Source of the DNA: Bacillota bacterium
GTDB taxonomy: Bacteria; Bacillota; Clostridia; Lachnospirales; Lachnospiraceae
Direction of reading: 5' to 3'
DNA: 10,563 nucleotides
NCBI GenBank assembly: GCA_023411225.1
Contig: JAEYPA010000122.1
Location: 1 to 10,563, forward strand
Position numbers and translations under genes: made by a program. Of the stretch, positions 1 through 6,351 are shown one piece after another (positions within the stretch are counted from its first letter, which is position 1; each line of letters opens with the position of its first letter). The notes beneath the pieces were generated by a model, which saw only the letters and a list, made by a program, of their open reading frames with translations, was not told the DNA's origin and did not search any database.

Positions 1-2
1 AC

Positions 3-395
3 CGGGGATTGCCCAGTGCCAAACTGTTTACCAACCTTGATAGGCTTGTGGAGGGAGATACCTTTGTGATCCGTATTCAAAATGAGGTGTTAACTTACGA
101 AGTGGATCAGATCTTGATTGTTGAGCCGAAAGACACAAAAGATCTTCAGATTGTAAAAGGACAGGACTATTGTACCCTTTTGACCTGTACTCCATATGCT
201 GTGAATACCCATCGACTCTTAGTGCGGGGGCATAGAGTAGAAAACGCGGAAAGTGGTGTTTCCATCCGTGTTACATCGGATGCAATGCAGATTGAGCCGA
301 TTATTGTTGCTCCTGTTGTAGCAATTCCTTTGTTACTTATATTAATGGTCTGGATAATTGTTTCGGATCATAAAAAACATAATTCCTTGAGGTGA
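3..395 (+). CDS. Class C (pilus) sortase, C-terminal part, cut by the left edge
   Basis: This is the 3' end of a pilus-polymerising class C sortase, a membrane transpeptidase that links pilin subunits. The frame is open to the left edge and its first residues read RGLPSAKLFT, the stretch that follows the catalytic His in class C enzymes; that His codon appears to be split by the edge (bases 1-2 are 'ac'). The catalytic Cys is in TLLTCTPY (codon 186-188) and the likely catalytic Arg is in NTHRLLVRG (codon 213-215). A hydrophobic segment (PIIVAPVVAIPLLLILMVW) followed by a basic tail forms the C-terminal membrane anchor typical of class C. A TTG at base 9 lies inside the conserved core and is not a real start. 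The stop at 393-395 sits just before the pilin gene, so the two are probably co-transcribed. The family call is firm; which pilin it uses is inferred from position. Confidence 0.93.
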   Translation, partial: RGLPSAKLFTNLDRLVEGDTFVIRIQNEVLTYEVDQILIVEPKDTKDLQIVKGQDYCTLLTCTPYAVNTHRLLVRGHRVENAESGVSIRVTSDAMQIEPIIVAPVVAIPLLLILMVWIIVSDHKKHNSLR

Positions 396-400
396 TGAAC

Positions 401-1447
401 ATGAAAACATTGAATAAGAGAATATGCTCAGCACTTATCTGTGCACTGATGTTGCTATCGCTTCTGCCAACGAAGGCATTTGCTCAGGGCAATATAGATA
501 CCGATAGGGATGTATATTTACAGATCCATTATCAGTATCAATATGGATCTAAAGACACAGAGCTTGTACAGATACCAAATACCCAGTTCGATATTTACTG
601 TGTGGCGACAGTAAATGCCTCTTGCACGGAGTTTACCCTTACCGACGAGTTTAAGCGATACCAAAGTGAAATTACTGGTATGGATAAGCTGAGCAATCTA
701 TCTAAAGATGATTGGTATACACTGGCCAGCAATTTGAGTACTAGGGTGTTAGTGGATAAAGTTATTGTTACAGCTAGCGGAAGAACCGATGTTTCCGGCC
801 GTGTAAAACTGCCAGGCTCTAGCGGGGTTTCATTGAAACAGGGGCTATATTTGGTAATGGGTAAGAAATCTTCTTATAATGGATATACTTATCAGGCAAC
901 GCCGTTTCTTATTTGTCTTCCTAATCGTAATAATGTGGAAAACACATGGGATTACACAGTGAATGTTTATCCAAAGAGCACACGACATGCTGATAACACC
1001 AATGATACAACCATTACAAGAAGAGTAATAAAGATTTGGAATGACACCGGAAATGAAACGAATCGTCCTACTGAGGTTACGGTAAAGCTTCTGAAGGATG
1101 GAGTGGTGGAGGATACAGTTACGCTCAATAAGAGCAATAACTGGAGCCACACATGGAATGGTTTAAGTCAAAAAAATGACTGGTCTGTTGTGGAAAACAG
1201 TGTGAATCAATATTCCGCCAGCGTAAAAGAGGAAGGCATTACTTTTGCTGTAACGAATACTTACACAACGAACGTCCCAGATGAGCCTATCCCATTTAAC
1301 CCTGTGAATCCGGATGAGCCTGTCCCATCCGAAAAGCACCTGCCTCAGACGGGAATGCTGTGGTGGCCTGTGCCTGTAATAGCGGCTATGGGTTTGATAT
1401 TACTTACTTTTGGAATTGCAGTACGAAAGAGAAAAAAGGATAAATAA
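401..1447 (+). CDS. LPXTG major (backbone) pilin with Cna-B domain
   Basis: This is a secreted, sortase-assembled pilin of 348 residues. The signal peptide ends near AFA|Q (residues 26-29). The pilin motif WDYTVNVYPK lies at residues 183-192, so Lys192 is the predicted acceptor for class C sortase cross-linking. A Cna-B domain spans about 205-290, with predicted isopeptide residues Lys211 (IKIW), Glu265 (WSVVE) and Asn286 (FAVTN). A Pro-rich spacer follows, then the sorting signal LPQTG at 314-318, a hydrophobic segment and the tail RKRKKDK. I chose ATG 401 because GAGGTGA (389-395) is five bases upstream; a GTG and an ATG nearer the edge overlap this Shine-Dalgarno. The YPK motif favours a shaft subunit over an adhesin tip. 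It lies between two sortase genes, as in pilus operons. The isopeptide bonds are predicted from family alignment by eye, not shown. Confidence 0.9.
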   Translation: MKTLNKRICSALICALMLLSLLPTKAFAQGNIDTDRDVYLQIHYQYQYGSKDTELVQIPNTQFDIYCVATVNASCTEFTLTDEFKRYQSEITGMDKLSNLSKDDWYTLASNLSTRVLVDKVIVTASGRTDVSGRVKLPGSSGVSLKQGLYLVMGKKSSYNGYTYQATPFLICLPNRNNVENTWDYTVNVYPKSTRHADNTNDTTITRRVIKIWNDTGNETNRPTEVTVKLLKDGVVEDTVTLNKSNNWSHTWNGLSQKNDWSVVENSVNQYSASVKEEGITFAVTNTYTTNVPDEPIPFNPVNPDEPVPSEKHLPQTGMLWWPVPVIAAMGLILLTFGIAVRKRKKDK

Positions 1448-1449
1448 GA

Positions 1450-2064
1450 ATGAATAAGAAGAGTAATGTTTTAATTATTATAGGGCTGCTGCTAATTGCA
1501 GTAGCCCTGAGTTTTACGCTATATAATCTTTATGATGAAAGGCGAGCAGAAGTGTCTGTACAGAATATACTGGAGGTTCTGCCCACACCTCGGCCAACGA
1601 GTATGATAGGGGATGGGGACTTAAAGGAAGAGGAGATATCTGATTATAGGTTGAACCCCAATATGGATATGCCGTCGGAAATCGTGGACGGAAAAGACTA
1701 TATCGGAATTCTTCAGATACCGGCACTTCATCTCACATTGCCCATCATAAGTGAATGGAGCTATCCTAATCTGAAAATGGCTCCTTGTCGCTATACCGGG
1801 TCAGTATACTTAGACAATATGGTAATTGCTGCTCATAATTATGCCTCCCACTTCGGCACTATCAAGAATCTTAAGGTAGGAGATAGGATGTATTATACAG
1901 ACGCAGACGGTAATGTATTCACCTATTCCGTTGTAGAAACCGAAGTTCTAAAGCACAATGCGGTGGAAGCAATGACTTCCGGCAACTGGGATTTGACCCT
2001 CTTTACCTGTACTTGGAGCGGTCAGAATCATGTTACTGTGCGATGTGAGAAGATAGAGGATTGA
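1450..2064 (+). CDS. Second sortase (class uncertain)
   Basis: This is a 204-residue membrane-anchored cysteine transpeptidase. An N-terminal membrane segment (residues about 7-25) is followed by a Pro-containing linker and the sortase barrel from YIGILQIP at about 83. The catalytic triad is visible: His129 in AAHNY, Cys187 in TLFTCTW and Arg198 in VTVRCEK. It lacks the C-terminal membrane helix and the RGLPSAKLFT stretch of class C, so it is not a copy of the upstream enzyme. I infer that it attaches the finished pilus to the cell wall or processes another subunit. ATG 1450 is two bases after the pilin stop, and its Shine-Dalgarno (AAGGA, 1436-1440) lies inside the pilin gene, which indicates translation from the same message. 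Class B/D-like membership cannot be settled by eye. Confidence 0.88.
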   Translation: MNKKSNVLIIIGLLLIAVALSFTLYNLYDERRAEVSVQNILEVLPTPRPTSMIGDGDLKEEEISDYRLNPNMDMPSEIVDGKDYIGILQIPALHLTLPIISEWSYPNLKMAPCRYTGSVYLDNMVIAAHNYASHFGTIKNLKVGDRMYYTDADGNVFTYSVVETEVLKHNAVEAMTSGNWDLTLFTCTWSGQNHVTVRCEKIED

Positions 2065-2073
2065 TGTGCTATC

Positions 2074-3414
2074 TTACCAGAATACATGGGCTCCAATCTG
2101 AATGGCATCCGGTTTATCTTCTACAGATACTAAACGGGCACTTCGAAAGGAGGTGCGGTTTCCAACGTTATTATTTCCTGCCAGTGCATCCTTAGCCGCC
2201 TGGATGCATTCCATTTGTACTCTGCTACAATAGGAGGAATAGTTTTTAAGCTGGGTTTCCAGTCTGCCACTGGTGACAGGGGAAAATTGATTTCTTTGGT
2301 AAACCACGGCTTTTACAGTATTCGGATATCTGGATGATTTCACACGGTTTAATATGACGTTTGCAACTGCCAGCTTACCATTGTAATTGTCATACCCTGC
2401 CTCACAATAAATAATGCAGGCAAGAAGCTTAATCTGGTCTTCTTTGCTGTTGGTTAAAGTTGTACCCACGCTATTATTCGGATTTGAGATAGGTTTAGTG
2501 CTAGGGGTTGCAGATGGCTTAACTGTAGGCTTAACAGTTGGTTTGGCATTAGGTTTAACACTAGGTGTTGCAGTAGGTTGTGGTGTCATCGTAGGCCTTG
2601 TAGCTTCATCTTGCGCCGCCTGAAGCTCTGATAATTTCATTAACATCGACTGTTTTCTAATCTGGTCGGTTGTTGCACTGACGGCACTAAGTTGTTTGGA
2701 CTTTATTGCTACAAATTCTTTGTTCACATATCCTGTCATATCAGTGTTATAGATTGCAATATGTACCCACTGATCACTGACAGAAAGTACCTTATGTTCA
2801 CTGCCCCTTTCTAACTTTGTTACGATATCGGCCTCGGTGGAGGCTTTGCTTCGAACATTTAACAGCTTTACATTAACGACAGCATAGGAATATTGGTACT
2901 TCTTTTTGAGTTCTTCTATCTTATCTGAACATGTGATTAAATCTTTGCTTACATATCCTTTGATTTTACCAGAGGAGATGTAGCACCATCCATTTTTCTC
3001 ATTTTCTATGGTAAGTACAGATCCTGTATACAGTTTCCCAACGATTGTAGCATTGGTGGAAGCCTCACTGCGAATGTTAACACTGGAGGAGGAAGTAATA
3101 ATTCCTTCTTTTTTTGCGGGTGTCTTAGTGGCTATAGGAGTGGTAGTAGGAACTGGGGTACTTACAGGTTGAGGAGACACGGTAGGCTGTGGCGTCTTCG
3201 TAGGCTGTGGCACCTTCGTAGGCTGTACTGTATTGGTTTGCTGAGGTGTGAATGTTGGCTGGGGGGTATCCGTAGGATGTAAAGTAGCTGTCGGCTCTAC
3301 ATAAGAAGCTTCCATATAGGTAGCTTCCAAATCAGATGTATCCATCGATTGTGTAGCTGAAAATATGCAAATAGATGCTATAATCACAATGGCTCCAATT
3401 AATTTACTCTTCAT
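2074..3414 (-). CDS. Secreted cell wall hydrolase (SleB/Hydrolase_2 type) with two SH3-like domains
   Basis: This is an exported peptidoglycan hydrolase of 446 residues. An N-terminal hydrophobic signal or anchor (about 5-20) leads into a Pro/Thr-rich linker (about 40-100) built on TPQPT units. Bacterial SH3-like domains follow at about 105-160 (VNIRSEAST) and 178-236 (LNVRSKAST), then a second Pro/Lys/Thr linker (272-313) with KPTV repeats. The C-terminal catalytic domain (about 328-446) has the SleB-family pattern IIYCEAGYD, with Glu338 as probable catalytic residue, then AVANVILNRV, YPNTVKAVVYQ, NQFSPV and the terminal GAHVFW. SleB is a cortex-lytic lytic transglycosylase, but this domain also occurs in vegetative hydrolases, so a spore role is not certain. 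ATG 3414 is preceded by GAGGT (3421-3425, minus strand) six bases away. It converges on the sortase gene with nine bases between stops. Confidence 0.9.
   Translation of the reverse strand: MKSKLIGAIVIIASICIFSATQSMDTSDLEATYMEASYVEPTATLHPTDTPQPTFTPQQTNTVQPTKVPQPTKTPQPTVSPQPVSTPVPTTTPIATKTPAKKEGIITSSSSVNIRSEASTNATIVGKLYTGSVLTIENEKNGWCYISSGKIKGYVSKDLITCSDKIEELKKKYQYSYAVVNVKLLNVRSKASTEADIVTKLERGSEHKVLSVSDQWVHIAIYNTDMTGYVNKEFVAIKSKQLSAVSATTDQIRKQSMLMKLSELQAAQDEATRPTMTPQPTATPSVKPNAKPTVKPTVKPSATPSTKPISNPNNSVGTTLTNSKEDQIKLLACIIYCEAGYDNYNGKLAVANVILNRVKSSRYPNTVKAVVYQRNQFSPVTSGRLETQLKNYSSYCSRVQMECIQAAKDALAGNNNVGNRTSFRSARLVSVEDKPDAIQIGAHVFW
2486..2600. repeat. Degenerate short repeats coding for the second Pro/Lys linker
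   Basis: Diverged copies of a GTAGGCTTAAC / TTAGGTTTAAC-like unit lie here. On the minus strand they encode KPTVKP, KPNAKP and TPSVKP units between the second SH3-like domain and the catalytic domain of the hydrolase. The plus-strand reading frame here (VGLTVGLALGL and similar) is only a shadow of this repeat. Confidence 0.6.
3182..3235. repeat. Three 18-base tandem repeats in the linker of the hydrolase gene
   Basis: Three direct copies start at 3182, 3200 and 3218, each opening with GTAGGCTGT; the first two differ at two positions and the third is more diverged. On the minus strand each encodes six residues of the KTPQPT / KVPQPT / NTVQPT type in the Pro/Thr linker. Further diverged units flank them. 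The period is a multiple of three, so gain or loss of copies would keep the frame. Confidence 0.85.
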
Positions 3415-3520
3415 GTTAAAACCTCATATTTAATAAATGTATGATATTATTTATGGTTCTGTCATAATTATATTATGAAACAAAGGTAATCGCAATGTTT
3501 TATAATGACAAGGCCTATTC

Positions 3521-3549
3521 TTGCATAAATTCAATGTACATTTTATACT
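3521..3549 (+). promoter_or_regulatory. Possible sigma-A-type promoter for the small ORF
   Basis: TATACT (3544-3549) matches five of six -10 consensus positions and lies 17 bases after TTGCAT, which matches only the first three of the -35 box. It is oriented towards the 44-codon ORF at 3708 and the flavoprotein gene beyond. The region is AT-rich, so a chance match is possible. Confidence 0.3.
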
Positions 3550-3637
3550 ATATAAATGGACTTGTTCATAAAAGGAGAAATGGGAAGGAAGGTCTGATAA
3601 AGTTCTCAGAATGGACGTTAACAGAGGAAATGGTAGG

Positions 3638-3654
3638 CTCCGTGCAGTACGGAG
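3638..3654. other. Small perfect stem-loop upstream of the 44-codon ORF
   Basis: CTCCGT (3638-3643) and ACGGAG (3649-3654) form a six-base-pair stem with loop GCAGT. There is no T run after it, so it is not an intrinsic terminator. It would lie in the 5' untranslated region of the ORF at 3708 if the upstream promoter is real. Function is unknown. Confidence 0.35.
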
Positions 3655-3707
3655 AGTGTAGTTTAAATAATACATAAATACAGTTTTTCTAAGGAGGGAA
3701 CCAAGTA

Positions 3708-3842
3708 ATGGGATGGAGCGAAACGTCTAAAAAACGTCAGATGAAGAGGTATAGGGACTATGAGGAATACAATACCTATGCGGATCATACCCCTATTTTG
3801 ATTCCGTTAGTACCACTATATCACCTGAATCGTAAGAATTAG
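3708..3842 (+). CDS. Small protein of 44 residues, function unknown
   Basis: This short frame is supported mainly by its ribosome binding site: AAGGAGGG at 3691-3698 lies nine bases before ATG 3708, among the best matches in the window. The product begins MGWSETSKKRQMKRYR, has an acidic/Tyr-rich middle (DYEEYNTYADH), then a short hydrophobic patch (ILIPLVPLYHL) and ends NRKN. It is strongly basic at both ends; the hydrophobic patch is too short and Pro-broken for a clear membrane helix. I do not recognise a family. It lies 55 bases before the flavoprotein gene on the same strand, so both could share a message. It could be a genuine small protein or a leader ORF; no comparative evidence is available here. 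Confidence 0.5.
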   Translation: MGWSETSKKRQMKRYRDYEEYNTYADHTPILIPLVPLYHLNRKN

Positions 3843-3897
3843 GTGCCGTAGAAGGTATTTTAGCATAATAGGTCATATTAGAGTGAGAGGTGTTTGT

Positions 3898-4407
3898 ATG
3901 AAGCGTATGGAATATCAAGAGGCTGCTAACTATTGGAACAACAAAGATATGGATGCAGTTAAGATGCCGCGTCAGGAGCTTCTTGAGGCAATGGAGAGCT
4001 ACATTAGGAAAAATAATACCTGTGCCTTGGCCACTGGCTTTGGAACCTATATCCGTTGTACTCCTATTGAGTATTCTTATTTGGAAGGCTCCTTTTATTT
4101 GTTTTCAGAGGGTGGTCAGAAATTTGTAGGGTTAGAACAAAATGACAACGTGTGCCTGGCTATTTTCAACAAATATGAGGGCTTCGGTAAAGTCAAGGGA
4201 ATGCAGGTTAGTGGAAAGGTAAATATCATTGAACCGTTTTCTAATGAGTATAATAGGGTGGCTATTTTTAAGAATATTCCACTTGAAACACTAAAGAAAC
4301 TACCTCATCCTATGTATTTACTTCAAGTGGTACCAGAAAGGATTGATTTTCTGAATTCGGAATTTAAGGAGAAGGGTTATGGCAGTCGGCAGGCTGTTAA
4401 TTTTTAA
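3898..4407 (+). CDS. Pyridoxamine 5'-phosphate oxidase family protein (FMN-binding split barrel)
   Basis: This 169-residue protein resembles the small flavin-binding split-barrel proteins annotated as pyridoxamine-phosphate-oxidase-like. The N-terminal part has KMPRQELLEAMESYIRKN, followed by the barrel strands TCALATGFGTYIRCTPIEYSY and the FYLFSEGGQKFVGLEQN segment typical of FMN contacts in this group. The later strand VCLAIFNKYEGFGKVKG and the C-terminal VVPERIDFLNSEF also fit. Such proteins usually bind FMN or F420 or related cofactors and act as small reductases; a true role in vitamin B6 synthesis is unlikely for this subgroup. ATG 3898 follows GAGAGG (3885-3890) by seven bases; an upstream in-frame GTG at 3883 overlaps this site and is less likely. 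The gene ends nine bases before the tetR1 promoter, whose inverted repeat may also end its transcript. Confidence 0.8.
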   Translation: MKRMEYQEAANYWNNKDMDAVKMPRQELLEAMESYIRKNNTCALATGFGTYIRCTPIEYSYLEGSFYLFSEGGQKFVGLEQNDNVCLAIFNKYEGFGKVKGMQVSGKVNIIEPFSNEYNRVAIFKNIPLETLKKLPHPMYLLQVVPERIDFLNSEFKEKGYGSRQAVNF

Positions 4408-4415
4408 ATAATTAA

Positions 4416-4444
4416 TTGACAAAGAGACATGTGTGTCACATAAT
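4416..4444 (+). promoter_or_regulatory. Promoter of tetR1-GNAT operon
   Basis: TTGACA (4416-4421) is a perfect -35 box. After exactly 17 bases comes CATAAT (4439-4444), matching five of six -10 positions. The predicted transcription start is near 4451, about 38 bases before the tetR1 ATG. The spacer is filled by the left operator arm. Confidence 0.88.
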
Positions 4445-4469
4445 AAGAAAAAGACACATATGTCTCTTT
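4421..4469. promoter_or_regulatory. Paired TetR operators forming a 17-base inverted repeat; possible terminator of the upstream gene
   Basis: Arms 4421-4437 and 4453-4469 are reverse complements over 17 bases with one mismatch, separated by 15 bases. Each arm contains an imperfect palindrome (GAGACATGTGTGTC at 4424-4437; GACACATATGTCTC at 4453-4466), a usual TetR operator design, with centres 29 bases apart. The left one fills the -35/-10 spacer and the right one starts at about the transcription start. Autorepression by the next gene is the natural inference. In a transcript reading through from the flavoprotein gene the repeat would form a long hairpin followed by TTTT, so it may also act as a terminator. 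Confidence 0.85.
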
Positions 4470-4488
4470 TGGACTGAGAGGAGATAAT

Positions 4489-5079
4489 ATGGTTACAAAA
4501 GGCGAACGTACAAAGAAAAATATCGTGGAGAGTGCAAGGGTTCTCTTTGCAGAGCAAGGCTTTAACGCAGTTACGATGAAAGATATCTGTGATAGCACAG
4601 GTCTTAGCAGAGGGGGCTTATATCGACATTATGGAAGCACTGATGCTATCTTTGAGGAATTATTTCAGGAACTTTCGCAAAGCAACATAGATTGCTTTCA
4701 AAAGAAGATGGAGGAAGGGGTCTCGGCCGTTCTGATTCTTACAGAGGCTTTGGCAGAGCTGGAAGAGGAAATGTCCGATGAGAAGGCCTCTTTAAGCTTA
4801 GCCATCTATGAATATACAGCCACTAAGAACAATCATTTCTTTGAGGAATTGAATACGTTAGGTAGAAGAAAATGGGAGACACTCATTCAGTATGGGGTGA
4901 GCCGAGGAGAGTTTAGGAACATAGATGCTAATCCAGTCATAGACTTACTTCTCTACAGTTATCAGGGTGTTCGACTGTGGAGTCGAATTATAACCATTGA
5001 TAGAGAAGATACTCATAGAATGCTAGAGAAGGTAAAGGAGGTATTGGTTAACGACAATCACCTATCAAGGGAAGGGTAA
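4489..5079 (+). CDS. TetR/AcrR family transcriptional repressor (tetR1)
   Basis: This 196-residue one-component regulator binds DNA through an N-terminal helix-turn-helix and senses a ligand through a helical C-terminal domain. The HTH region covers about residues 8-55: TKKNIVESARVLFAEQGF, then VTMKDICDSTGLSRGGLYRHY, in which SRGGLYRHY is the recognition helix end and the typical TetR signature. The remainder is variable and all-helical, so the ligand cannot be read. ATG 4489 follows AGGAG (4479-4483) by five bases. A promoter with paired operators lies directly upstream, so it most likely represses itself together with the GNAT gene two bases downstream. The flavoprotein gene on the left is outside this promoter. 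TetR assignment is firm; target and ligand are inferred or unknown. Confidence 0.93.
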   Translation: MVTKGERTKKNIVESARVLFAEQGFNAVTMKDICDSTGLSRGGLYRHYGSTDAIFEELFQELSQSNIDCFQKKMEEGVSAVLILTEALAELEEEMSDEKASLSLAIYEYTATKNNHFFEELNTLGRRKWETLIQYGVSRGEFRNIDANPVIDLLLYSYQGVRLWSRIITIDREDTHRMLEKVKEVLVNDNHLSREG

Positions 5080-5081
5080 AG

Positions 5082-5636
5082 ATGGATCATAAAGGAACCA
5101 AATGGCTAGAAACAAAGCGACTGATTTTACGGCAATTTGAGATAACGGATGCAGAAGCGATGTATCACAACTGGGCATCCAGTGAGGAGGTGACCAGATA
5201 TCTCATGTGGTCACCTCATAAGAGTGTAGAAGTGTCCAGAGAGTATATAAAATCTATGAGAGAAGGTTACGAGAAGAACGATACCTACGACTGGGCCATT
5301 GTAAAGAAGGAATCTAACGAGGTCATTGGCTCTATGGGAGTGGTACATATTGAGGAAAGGGTAGGGGTTATGCATGTTGGCTATTGCATAGGGGAAGCTT
5401 GGTGGCATAAGGGCTATACCTCCGAGGCATTTGCCGAAGTAATTCGGTATCTCTTTGAAGAGGTAGGAGTGAACCGGATTGAAAGCCGTCATGATACGAA
5501 AAATCCTAATTCCGGTAAAGTAATGCTCAAATGTGGACTTAAGTTTGAGGGAACCCTCAGACAGTCAGATTGGAACAACCAAGGCATCTGCGATGCAAAC
5601 TGGTATGCTCTTCTCAAAGAGGAGTATGGGAAATAA
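5082..5636 (+). CDS. GNAT family N-acetyltransferase (RimJ/RimL-like)
   Basis: This 184-residue acetyltransferase transfers acetyl from acetyl-CoA to an amine; the substrate is unknown. It opens with the RimJ/RimL-type start (WLETKRLILRQFEITDAEAMY), followed by the strand AIVKKESNEVIGSMGV. The acetyl-CoA pyrophosphate loop region is CIGEAWWHKGYTSEA (102-116), and the late motif NPNSGKVMLKCGLKFEGTLR (141-160) is typical of this subgroup. Relatives acetylate ribosomal protein N termini, antibiotics or small amines. ATG 5082 is two bases after the tetR1 stop and its Shine-Dalgarno-like AAGGG lies in the end of that gene, so the two are translationally linked and share the operator. A TetR-controlled acetyltransferase suggests a response to a small toxic or signal molecule, but this is inference. 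Confidence 0.9.
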   Translation: MDHKGTKWLETKRLILRQFEITDAEAMYHNWASSEEVTRYLMWSPHKSVEVSREYIKSMREGYEKNDTYDWAIVKKESNEVIGSMGVVHIEERVGVMHVGYCIGEAWWHKGYTSEAFAEVIRYLFEEVGVNRIESRHDTKNPNSGKVMLKCGLKFEGTLRQSDWNNQGICDANWYALLKEEYGK

Positions 5637-5657
5637 TCCTTTAACTAAAAAAGGAAC

Positions 5658-5686
5658 TTGACAAGTAAGCGAACGCTCACTATAAT
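5658..5686 (+). promoter_or_regulatory. Consensus promoter of tetR2 operon
   Basis: TTGACA (5658-5663), exactly 17 bases, then TATAAT (5681-5686): both boxes are perfect matches to the vegetative consensus. The transcription start is expected near 5693, about 58 bases before the tetR2 ATG. Such a strong promoter is consistent with tight repression by a bound repressor. Confidence 0.95.
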
Positions 5687-5714
5687 GAGAAAAAAGGTGA
5701 GCATTCGCTTACTT
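5663..5714. promoter_or_regulatory. Paired TetR operators forming an 18-base inverted repeat; possible terminator of GNAT gene
   Basis: Arms 5663-5680 and 5697-5714 are reverse complements over 18 bases with one mismatch; the 16-base loop starts with the -10 box. Each arm holds an imperfect palindrome (GTAAGCGAACGCTCAC at 5665-5680; GTGAGCATTCGCTTAC at 5697-5712) with centres 32 bases apart. The layout repeats that of the tetR1 promoter, but the operator sequence differs, so the two TetR proteins should have separate targets. A T run (TACTTTTAT) follows, so a read-through transcript from the GNAT gene would form a terminator-like hairpin here. Confidence 0.87.
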
Positions 5715-5750
5715 TTATATTCCGGAATATTTTACTATAGGGAGGCTATT

Positions 5751-6317
5751 ATGAATACAAGAGACCGAATCATATACGAATCACTAAAACTATTTTCTAC
5801 CAATGGATTTGAGGGGGTATCCACCAGAATGATTGCTAGGGCAGTTGAAGTATCTGATACGGCACTTTACAAACATTTTAAAAGCAAGCAGGAGATCTTT
5901 GATACAATTGTTGGGCTATGTAAGGAGCGAATGATGAGGAAACAGAAGGAGATGAAATTCTCCATTACTGCTTGGGAAGATGTGGAACAGGCATGTATGG
6001 AGATGTTTCGCTTTCAGACAGAGGATGAGTGGATTGTGATGTATCGTCAGTTGTTGATCCTTGAACAATTCAAAAATCCAGAGATGGCAAATATATATCA
6101 GGCTTTCTTCATTCAAGGGCCGCTTAATGGAATGACGGGGTTGTTTACCGAACTTATGAAGGGTGGACATATGAAGAAGCAGAATCCCAGAGTGCTTGCT
6201 ATGGAACTGTATGCGCCCTTTTTTATGTATCATCTCATATCATCTAAAGATGAGTCTGTCTTAGAAGAATTACGGGAGCATGTCACTTATTTTTGTCGTA
6301 ATAACAAAGAAAAGTAA
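5751..6317 (+). CDS. TetR/AcrR family transcriptional repressor (tetR2)
   Basis: This is a 188-residue TetR-type repressor. The HTH is at about residues 5-45: TRDRIIYESLKLFSTNGFEG, then TRMIARAVEVSDTALYKHF, with TALYKHFKSKQEIF as the classical end of the motif. The C-terminal ligand domain is helical and rich in Met and aromatic residues (MEMFRFQTED, YQAFFIQGPLNGM), which would suit a hydrophobic ligand, though this is only suggestive. ATG 5751 is chosen because AGGGAGG (5739-5745) lies five bases before it; longer in-frame starts reach back into the operator and promoter and cannot be transcribed from it. It is the first gene of a unit with the RnfC-like and PEBP genes and has a perfect consensus promoter with paired operators, so autoregulation of the operon is likely. 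Confidence 0.93.
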   Translation: MNTRDRIIYESLKLFSTNGFEGVSTRMIARAVEVSDTALYKHFKSKQEIFDTIVGLCKERMMRKQKEMKFSITAWEDVEQACMEMFRFQTEDEWIVMYRQLLILEQFKNPEMANIYQAFFIQGPLNGMTGLFTELMKGGHMKKQNPRVLAMELYAPFFMYHLISSKDESVLEELREHVTYFCRNNKEK

Positions 6318-6351
6318 AGGAATCTATAAGAATATAGAAAGAGGTGGTCGA

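Larger units (their letters stand above)
3415..3707. other. Intergenic stretch with possible promoter and one stem-loop, no convincing gene
   Basis: About 290 bases lie between the divergent hydrolase gene and the small ORF at 3708. It holds the hydrolase ribosome binding site (3421-3425, minus strand) and a possible plus-strand promoter (TTGCAT 3521-3526, 17-base spacer, TATACT 3544-3549; the -35 box is weak). A perfect six-base stem with a five-base loop lies at 3638-3654 (CTCCGT / ACGGAG). A 60-codon frame at 3495-3677 has only a weak AAAGG upstream and no motif I recognise, and an opposing frame overlaps it, so I do not call it a gene. AAAGGAG at 3571-3577 has an ATG only two bases downstream that opens a five-codon frame. 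Confidence 0.5.

Noticed and set aside
845..1152. Minus-strand frames opposite the pilin gene
   Set aside because: They lie within a well-supported pilin gene, lack ribosome binding sites and show no family features.
2414..2623. Plus-strand frame rich in Gly, Leu and Val that looks like a membrane protein
   Set aside because: It is the shadow of the Pro/Thr/Lys repeat linker of the hydrolase gene on the minus strand.
3495..3677. 60-codon plus-strand frame in the intergenic stretch
   Set aside because: Only a weak AAAGG lies upstream, no motif is recognised, and an opposing frame of similar length overlaps; coding cannot be supported from one sequence.
5658..5750. Longer N-terminus for tetR2 starting at a TTG in the promoter
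   Set aside because: This start is the -35 box itself, upstream of the expected transcription start, and has no ribosome binding site. ATG 5751 with AGGGAGG fits the TetR family length.
6280..6351. Start of the RnfC-like protein inside the end of tetR2
   Set aside because: No ribosome binding site there; AGAGGTGG is placed for ATG 6352 and the added residues show no family similarity.
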